From Paracoccus luteus (GTDB taxonomy: Bacteria; Pseudomonadota; Alphaproteobacteria; Rhodobacterales; Rhodobacteraceae), in NCBI RefSeq assembly GCF_004522155.1, contig NZ_SDEA01000007.1, positions 89,153 to 153,152 on the forward strand: a stretch of 64,000 nucleotides of DNA. Reading direction: 5' to 3'. Each line of letters opens with the position of its first letter. Position 1 is the first letter of the stretch. The notes under the pieces are model-generated. The model made no database searches, was not told the origin of the DNA, and saw only the letters and a program-made list of their open reading frames with translations. Position numbers and translations under genes: made by a program. Positions 59,606-64,000 of the stretch are shown here, in pieces.

Positions 59606-61480
59606 ATGGACGACAACAATCGCAACCTGATCCTTGCCATGGTGCTGTCCGCACTGGTGATGATCGGGTGGTACGCCTTCTTCGCGCCCGAGCCGCCGGC
59701 CGTGGCGCCCGACGCCGTGACCCAGACCGCCCCCGGCACGACCGCCGCCACCCCCGCGCCCACGACGGCTGCGGCCCCCGCCGGCACCGCGGCCGCCCCC
59801 GCGCTGACCGGGGCGGCCGACGATCCGGTGCTGTCCGCGCCCCGCGTGGCGATCGAATCGCCCGCGCTGAAAGGTTCGATCTCGCTGGCGGGCGGGCGGG
59901 TCGATGACCTGCTGCTCAGCGGCTATCGCGAGACGCTGGACCCCAATTCGCCGTTCGTGCGGCTGCTGTCGCCCACCGCGCAGCCGCGCGTCGAGGCGAC
60001 GGGCAGCCCCGTCGCACCCGGCGGCGATCCGGCGGTCGTGGTCCAGAAACCCTATTACGCCGTCTATGGCTGGATGCCCGGCCCCGGCGTCGATCCGGCG
60101 CTGGTCCCGAACCCGGCAACGCTGTGGTCGGTCGAAAGCGGCACCACGCTGTCGCCGGGCCAGCCCGTCACGCTGGCCTGGGACAACGGCGCGGGGCAGG
60201 TCTTCCGCCGCACGTTCGAACTGGACGACCACTTCCTGTTCACCGTCACGCAAAGCCTGGAAAACACCGCCGCCGCGCCGTTCTCGGCCGCGCCCTATGG
60301 CATCCTTGCGCGCCACGGCCAGCCCGACACCCAGAACTTTTTCGTCCTGCACGAGGGCGCGGTCGGCATGACCGACGGCGAGCTGATCGAGGCGAAATAC
60401 AAGGACATCGCCGGCCTTGACCCGGTCGGCGCCGAAGGCCCCGCCGAGGTGACCGAGGTCGCGACCAACGGCTGGGTCGGGTTCACCGACAAATACTGGA
60501 TGACGACGCTGGCCCCCGCGCCGGGGCAGCCCTTCACCTCGGTCGTGAAATACGCGCCGGGCGCCGACATCTATCAGGCGGAAACGCGGATGCCGATGCA
60601 GACCGTGGCCCCCGGCGCCAGCGTGTCGCAAAGCAGCTATCTGTTCGCCGGCGCCAAGGAGTGGGAGCAGATCAACCGCTATCAGGAACAGCAGGGCATC
60701 GACCGTTTCGTCGATTCCATCGACTGGGGCTGGTTCTATTTCCTGACCAAGCCAATCTTCCGCGTACTGCACTGGCTGCATGGCGTGATCGGCAACATGG
60801 GCTGGGCGATCATCGCGCTGACCTTCATCCTCAAGCTGCTGGTGTTCCCGCTGGCGCGCAAATCCTATGTCTCGATGGCGCGCATGCGCGAGATGCAGCC
60901 CCAGATGGAGGCGATCAAGGAGCGCACCGGCGACGACCGCGCCAAGTATCAGCAAGAGGTGATGGCCCTCTACAAGCGCGAAAAGGTCAACCCGGCGGCG
61001 GGCTGCCTGCCCATGCTGCTGCAAATCCCGATCTTCTTCGCGCTTTACAAGGTGATCTTCGTCACGCTGGAACTGCGCCACGCGCCGTGGCTTGGCTGGA
61101 TCCGCGACCTGTCGGCCCCCGACCCGTCGTCGCTGCTGAACCTGTTCGGGCTGCTGCCCTTTGCCTCGCCCGCGCAGGGCACGATGCTGCACAGCTTTTC
61201 GCTGCCGGTCATGGCGATCATCCTGGGCATCACCATGTGGGTGCAGCAAAAGCTGAACCCCGCGCCCACCGACCCCGCGCAGAAGATGATCTTCGCGTGG
61301 ATGCCGTGGATCTTCATGTTCATGCTGGGCGGATTCGCGTCGGGGCTGGTGCTGTACTGGATCACCAACAACGTCATCACCATCGTGCAGCAATACACGA
61401 TCATGAAGATGCACGGCCATCCGCCCGACCTGTTCGGCAACATCCGGTCCAGCCTGCCCAAGCGCGGCGCGAAAAAGTGA
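59606..61480 (+). CDS. yidC: membrane protein insertase YidC
   Basis: The 624-residue inner-membrane protein has an N-terminal helix (about 8-25), an Ala/Pro/Thr-rich linker, a large periplasmic domain (about 70-370) and five C-terminal helices. The conserved core includes INRYQEQQGIDRFVDSIDWGWFYFLTKP and MARMREMQPQMEAIKERTGDDR, PAAGCLPMLLQIPIFFALYKV and WMPWIFMFMLGGFASGLVLYW. It inserts membrane proteins with or without SecYEG. Its TGA overlaps a GTG start of the next gene. rnpA and rpmH are not in the window. Confidence 0.96.
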   Translation: MDDNNRNLILAMVLSALVMIGWYAFFAPEPPAVAPDAVTQTAPGTTAATPAPTTAAAPAGTAAAPALTGAADDPVLSAPRVAIESPALKGSISLAGGRVDDLLLSGYRETLDPNSPFVRLLSPTAQPRVEATGSPVAPGGDPAVVVQKPYYAVYGWMPGPGVDPALVPNPATLWSVESGTTLSPGQPVTLAWDNGAGQVFRRTFELDDHFLFTVTQSLENTAAAPFSAAPYGILARHGQPDTQNFFVLHEGAVGMTDGELIEAKYKDIAGLDPVGAEGPAEVTEVATNGWVGFTDKYWMTTLAPAPGQPFTSVVKYAPGADIYQAETRMPMQTVAPGASVSQSSYLFAGAKEWEQINRYQEQQGIDRFVDSIDWGWFYFLTKPIFRVLHWLHGVIGNMGWAIIALTFILKLLVFPLARKSYVSMARMREMQPQMEAIKERTGDDRAKYQQEVMALYKREKVNPAAGCLPMLLQIPIFFALYKVIFVTLELRHAPWLGWIRDLSAPDPSSLLNLFGLLPFASPAQGTMLHSFSLPVMAIILGITMWVQQKLNPAPTDPAQKMIFAWMPWIFMFMLGGFASGLVLYWITNNVITIVQQYTIMKMHGHPPDLFGNIRSSLPKRGAKK

Positions 61481-62232
61481 CGGCGCGGCTGGCCCGCATC
61501 TGCCGCTATCCGGTCAAGTCGATCGGCGGCGAGACGCTGGACAGCGTGACCCTGACCGCCGGGCAGCCCCTGCCCGGCGATCGCCGTTTCGCGGTGCTGC
61601 ACGCCGACGCGGCCCACCACCTGCAAGGCGACGCGCTGCACCGCTGGCTGCCGAAATCGGCCTTTGTGCGCGGCGTGGCGGCAGCGCCCCTGCAGGCCGT
61701 GCGCGGCGGGTGGGAGGGCGACGCGCTGGCGCTGACCCACCCCGACCGCCCGCCCCTGCGGTTCGACCCGACAGGCGACGACGCGCCCCTGCTGGACTGG
61801 CTGGCGCCCTTGTGGGCCGACAGCGGCAAGGCCCCGGCCGCGCGGCTGGTCGAGGGGCCGCAGGCCCTGTCCGACGTCCAGCAGCCGTGGGTGTCGGTGC
61901 TGTCGCTGACCTCGCTGGCCGATCTTGAACGGCGGCTGGGCCGGCGGCTGGGCACCGACCGCTGGCGCGGGAACCTGTGGATCGACGGCTGGGACGCGCA
62001 CGCCGAACACGACATGCGGCTGCACAAGGTCCGCATCGGCCCGGTGGTGCTGAAACTGACCGACCGGATCGGGCGCTGCGCCGCGACCAGCGCCGATACC
62101 GCGACCGGGCGGATCGACGGCGACATGCCCGCCGACCTGGACCGGCTGTTCTGGCACCGCGATTTTGGCATCTACGCGCAGGTGGAAACCGGCGGAACCA
62201 TCCGCCCCGGCGACGAGGTAACGGTGCTTTGA
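61477..62232 (+). CDS. MOSC-domain protein
   Basis: The 251-residue product has an N-terminal MOSC_N-like part, ARLARICRYPVKSIGGETL, and a MOSC core with GDRRFAVLHAD, RWRGNLWIDGWDAH and DRIGRCAATSADTATGRID carrying the family Cys. MOSC proteins bind sulfur or a molybdenum cofactor and may reduce N-hydroxylated compounds. The GTG at 61477 overlaps the yidC stop (GTGA). The yidC-MOSC-engB order is, as I recall, usual in Rhodobacterales. Confidence 0.85.
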   Translation: MTARLARICRYPVKSIGGETLDSVTLTAGQPLPGDRRFAVLHADAAHHLQGDALHRWLPKSAFVRGVAAAPLQAVRGGWEGDALALTHPDRPPLRFDPTGDDAPLLDWLAPLWADSGKAPAARLVEGPQALSDVQQPWVSVLSLTSLADLERRLGRRLGTDRWRGNLWIDGWDAHAEHDMRLHKVRIGPVVLKLTDRIGRCAATSADTATGRIDGDMPADLDRLFWHRDFGIYAQVETGGTIRPGDEVTVL

Positions 62233-62885
62233 AGGTCGCATTCCCCCCCGCCCCCGACCCCGACGAGGCGTCCGCCGAACGCGGCCGGCTGCTGTTCGCG
62301 GGGCCCGTCGATTTCGTCAAGGGCGTCGTCAACATGGACGGCCTGCCCCCCGCCGACCGCCCCGAGGTCTGTTTCGCCGGACGGTCGAACGTCGGCAAAT
62401 CCAGCCTGATCAACGCGCTGACCGGGCGCAAGGGCATCGCGCGGGCGTCCAACACCCCCGGCCGCACGCAGGAAATCAACTATTTCGCGCTGGCCGACCA
62501 CAGCTATCTGGTGGACCTGCCCGGCTATGGCTATGCGCAGGCCCCGGTCGCGGTGGTGGCGAAATGGCAGGCGCTGCTGAAACGCTATCTGGCGGGGCGG
62601 CCGACGCTGCGCCGGGCCTTCGCGCTGATCGACGCGCGCCACGGCGTCAAGCCGGTGGACCACGAGATCCTGACCCTGCTGGACCGGTCCGCCGTGCCGT
62701 TCCAGGTGGTCGTGACCAAGGCCGACAAGATCGGGGCGGCCGCCCTGTCCGAGACGCTGGCCCAGGTCGAGGCCGAGCTGCAACGCCACCCGGCGGCGTT
62801 CCCCGAACTGGTCGTCACCTCGTCCGAAAAGGGCCGCGGCATCGCCACGCTGCGGTCCATCATCGCGGGTCTGGGCGACGTCTAG
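62229..62885 (+). CDS. engB: ribosome-biogenesis GTPase EngB/YihA
   Basis: The 218-residue GTPase has G1 FAGRSNVGKSSLINAL (about 53-68), G2 region NTPGRTQEINYF, G3 DLPGYGYA, G4 VVTKADKI and G5 TSSEKGRG. It helps assemble the large ribosomal subunit. The start is TTG at 62229, overlapping the MOSC stop (TTGA). The argB gene I would expect next is replaced here by a convergent exporter gene. Confidence 0.95.
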   Translation: MKVAFPPAPDPDEASAERGRLLFAGPVDFVKGVVNMDGLPPADRPEVCFAGRSNVGKSSLINALTGRKGIARASNTPGRTQEINYFALADHSYLVDLPGYGYAQAPVAVVAKWQALLKRYLAGRPTLRRAFALIDARHGVKPVDHEILTLLDRSAVPFQVVVTKADKIGAAALSETLAQVEAELQRHPAAFPELVVTSSEKGRGIATLRSIIAGLGDV

Positions 62886-62892
62886 AGGACGT

Positions 62893-63729
62893 CTAAGTCA
62901 GCTCCAGCAGGTCGCGATAGCGCCGCCACAGCAGCAGCAGACCGAACAGGAACAGCCCGACCGCGATCGACGCGACATACAGGATGTTGACGTAATCGGC
63001 CGGATAGACGCCATACACCCCGCGCCGCAACAGCCCGATCAGATGCACCAGCGGGTTCCACCACAGGACGTTCTGCGCCACGTTCGGCAGCGATTCATAG
63101 GTGAAGAACACCGCCGACATCAGGAACAGCGGCCGGTTCAGGATCGACCACGCCCGTTCCCACACGGGAAACCGCATGATCAGGAAACAGTTCATCGTGC
63201 CCACGCCCGCCGCCAGCAGGGCGATCAGCCCCAGCGCCTGCATGACGACGCCCACGTCCATCACCAGCGGCATGCGGAAGATCAGCGCGATGCCGCCCAC
63301 GACCACGAAGAACACCACAAGATGCGTCGCCAGGTTCAGCAGCCACCGCGCGATCAGCGCATCGACAAAGGTGACGGCGGGATAGGCCAGCAACGGACGG
63401 GAATAGCGCAGCGACGCGGCCATCTTGTTGGCGATGTCGTTATACATCACGAACGGGATATAGCCCGTCGCATAGAACAGCGGAAAGTTGCTGCCGATCA
63501 TCGGCTTGGCCGCGCCCAGCGCGCCCTGGAACACCACCGTCAGCAGCGCGATGCCCAGGATCGGGTCCAGCAGCGCCCAGGCGTATCCGCCGACGGACCG
63601 GCCATAGGTCGTCGAGATCTCGCGCAGCATCAGCGCCACCACGGTGCGGACCATGCGGAACCGCGGCCCGCGGGCGGGCTGGCCGGGACGCTGCGGGGCG
63701 GATGATGCGGGAACGGTCATGTCGGACAT
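62893..63729 (-). CDS. ABC-2 polysaccharide export permease (KpsM-like)
   Basis: The 278-residue product has six helices typical of ABC-2 capsule exporters. Hallmarks are LMLREISTTYGRSVGGYAWALLDPILG (N-terminal coupling region), FPLFYATGYIPFVMYND and a late WWNPLVHLIGLLRRGVYGVYPADY. It forms the membrane pore for lipid-linked capsule chains together with an ATPase that is not in the window. The ATG at 63729 is chosen; one at 63720 is possible. It diverges from the partial gene at 63804. It may export a second polymer, since the left locus is of the Wzx/Wzy type. Confidence 0.87.
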   Translation of the reverse strand: MSDMTVPASSAPQRPGQPARGPRFRMVRTVVALMLREISTTYGRSVGGYAWALLDPILGIALLTVVFQGALGAAKPMIGSNFPLFYATGYIPFVMYNDIANKMAASLRYSRPLLAYPAVTFVDALIARWLLNLATHLVVFFVVVGGIALIFRMPLVMDVGVVMQALGLIALLAAGVGTMNCFLIMRFPVWERAWSILNRPLFLMSAVFFTYESLPNVAQNVLWWNPLVHLIGLLRRGVYGVYPADYVNILYVASIAVGLFLFGLLLLWRRYRDLLELT

Positions 63730-63803
63730 GTGATCGCTGAGGCTGGCCTTGGCGCCTGCGGCTCTGTATCAACGGCGATCAGGAAAAACCAGCGAAAGCG
63801 ACG

Positions 63804-64000
63804 ATGGTGAGCGACAGGCCCGACCCGGCAGCCCCCCGCCAGACTGCGGGACAGACGGGACCGGCGCAGCCGGCCGCCGCCTCTCCGTTCACCGCCGCGC
63901 CGCCGCGTCCGCTGGGCACGCCGGGCGGTCCCGCGATGCAGCCGGGCGCGCCGCAGCCCGCCGCGCCGCCCGCGAACGCGCCGGGGCCGGGCGCGGCAGC
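63804..64000 (+). CDS. N-terminus of an Ala/Pro-rich protein, possibly KpsE-like (partial)
   Basis: The ATG at 63804 opens a frame that runs off the window. The visible 65 codons are Ala/Pro/Gly-rich with no motif. The gene diverges from the KpsM-like permease by 74 bp. In such loci the partner is often a KpsE/WcbD-type inner-membrane periplasmic protein with a disordered Pro-rich N-terminus, which would fit but is inference. Confidence 0.5.
   Translation, partial: MVSDRPDPAAPRQTAGQTGPAQPAAASPFTAAPPRPLGTPGGPAMQPGAPQPAAPPANAPGPGAA

Overview
The window comes from a high-GC alphaproteobacterium of the Rhodobacteraceae, most likely Paracoccus or a close marine relative. Three things point there. 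The crtW/crtZ/crtY/crtI/crtB/crtE products resemble the Paracoccus astaxanthin set as I remember it. The yidC-MOSC-engB run is typical of Rhodobacterales. The exosortase E / VPEID-CTERM pair is best known from this group. Start codons are often GTG or TTG, and many genes overlap by 4 bp (ATGA, GTGA, TTGA).

Layout. Positions 1-35600 form one large cell-surface polysaccharide locus. A minus-strand block runs from 15685 down to 818: a polymerase/ligase, an acyltransferase with an SGNH domain, a GMC oxidoreductase, an SDR, an SGNH protein, a frameshifted flippase, a 68-residue VPEID-CTERM protein, a fused exosortase E/CPBP protease, two family-2 glycosyltransferases, the initiating sugar-phosphate transferase ExoY and a family-4 glycosyltransferase. 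A phosphopantetheinyl transferase sits at the left edge. A plus-strand block (15882-24273) diverges from it: a degenerate CpsD-like ATPase, a Wzz/ExoP-type co-polymerase, a CE2-like esterase, a family-61 glycosyltransferase, a hexapeptide acyltransferase, and an AMP ligase / acyl carrier protein / PLP decarboxylase trio of the exosortase-associated kind. From 24339 to 35576 come more glycosyltransferases, a sugar epimerase and three sulfotransferase-fold proteins, so the polymer is probably sulfated as well as acylated.

A tRNA-Met (35821-35897) ends this locus and is followed by a compositionally different patch with a Hint-domain protein. Positions 37755-43376 are housekeeping-like: an NTF2-like protein, a pyridoxamine-oxidase-fold protein, tesA divergent from ybbA-ybbP as in E. 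coli, and a DUF2585 membrane protein. Positions 43417-52097 hold the carotenoid locus: a TetR regulator, type 2 idi, crtW, crtZ, crtX, crtY, crtI and crtB on the plus strand and crtE convergent, predicted to give astaxanthin and its glucosides. Then come an RTX serralysin-type protease, a flavodoxin-like protein, an HPP-CBS membrane protein, gltX, a zincin-like protein, a PfkB kinase, yidC, a MOSC protein, engB, a KpsM-like exporter permease and the start of a divergent Ala/Pro-rich gene.

The most interesting system is the exosortase E module inside the sulfated polysaccharide locus. Its apparent substrate would leave only about 14 mature residues before the sorting signal. A CTGTC-N6-GACAG palindrome lies at matching promoter positions upstream of this substrate gene and of the polymerase gene, which suggests one regulator controls both.
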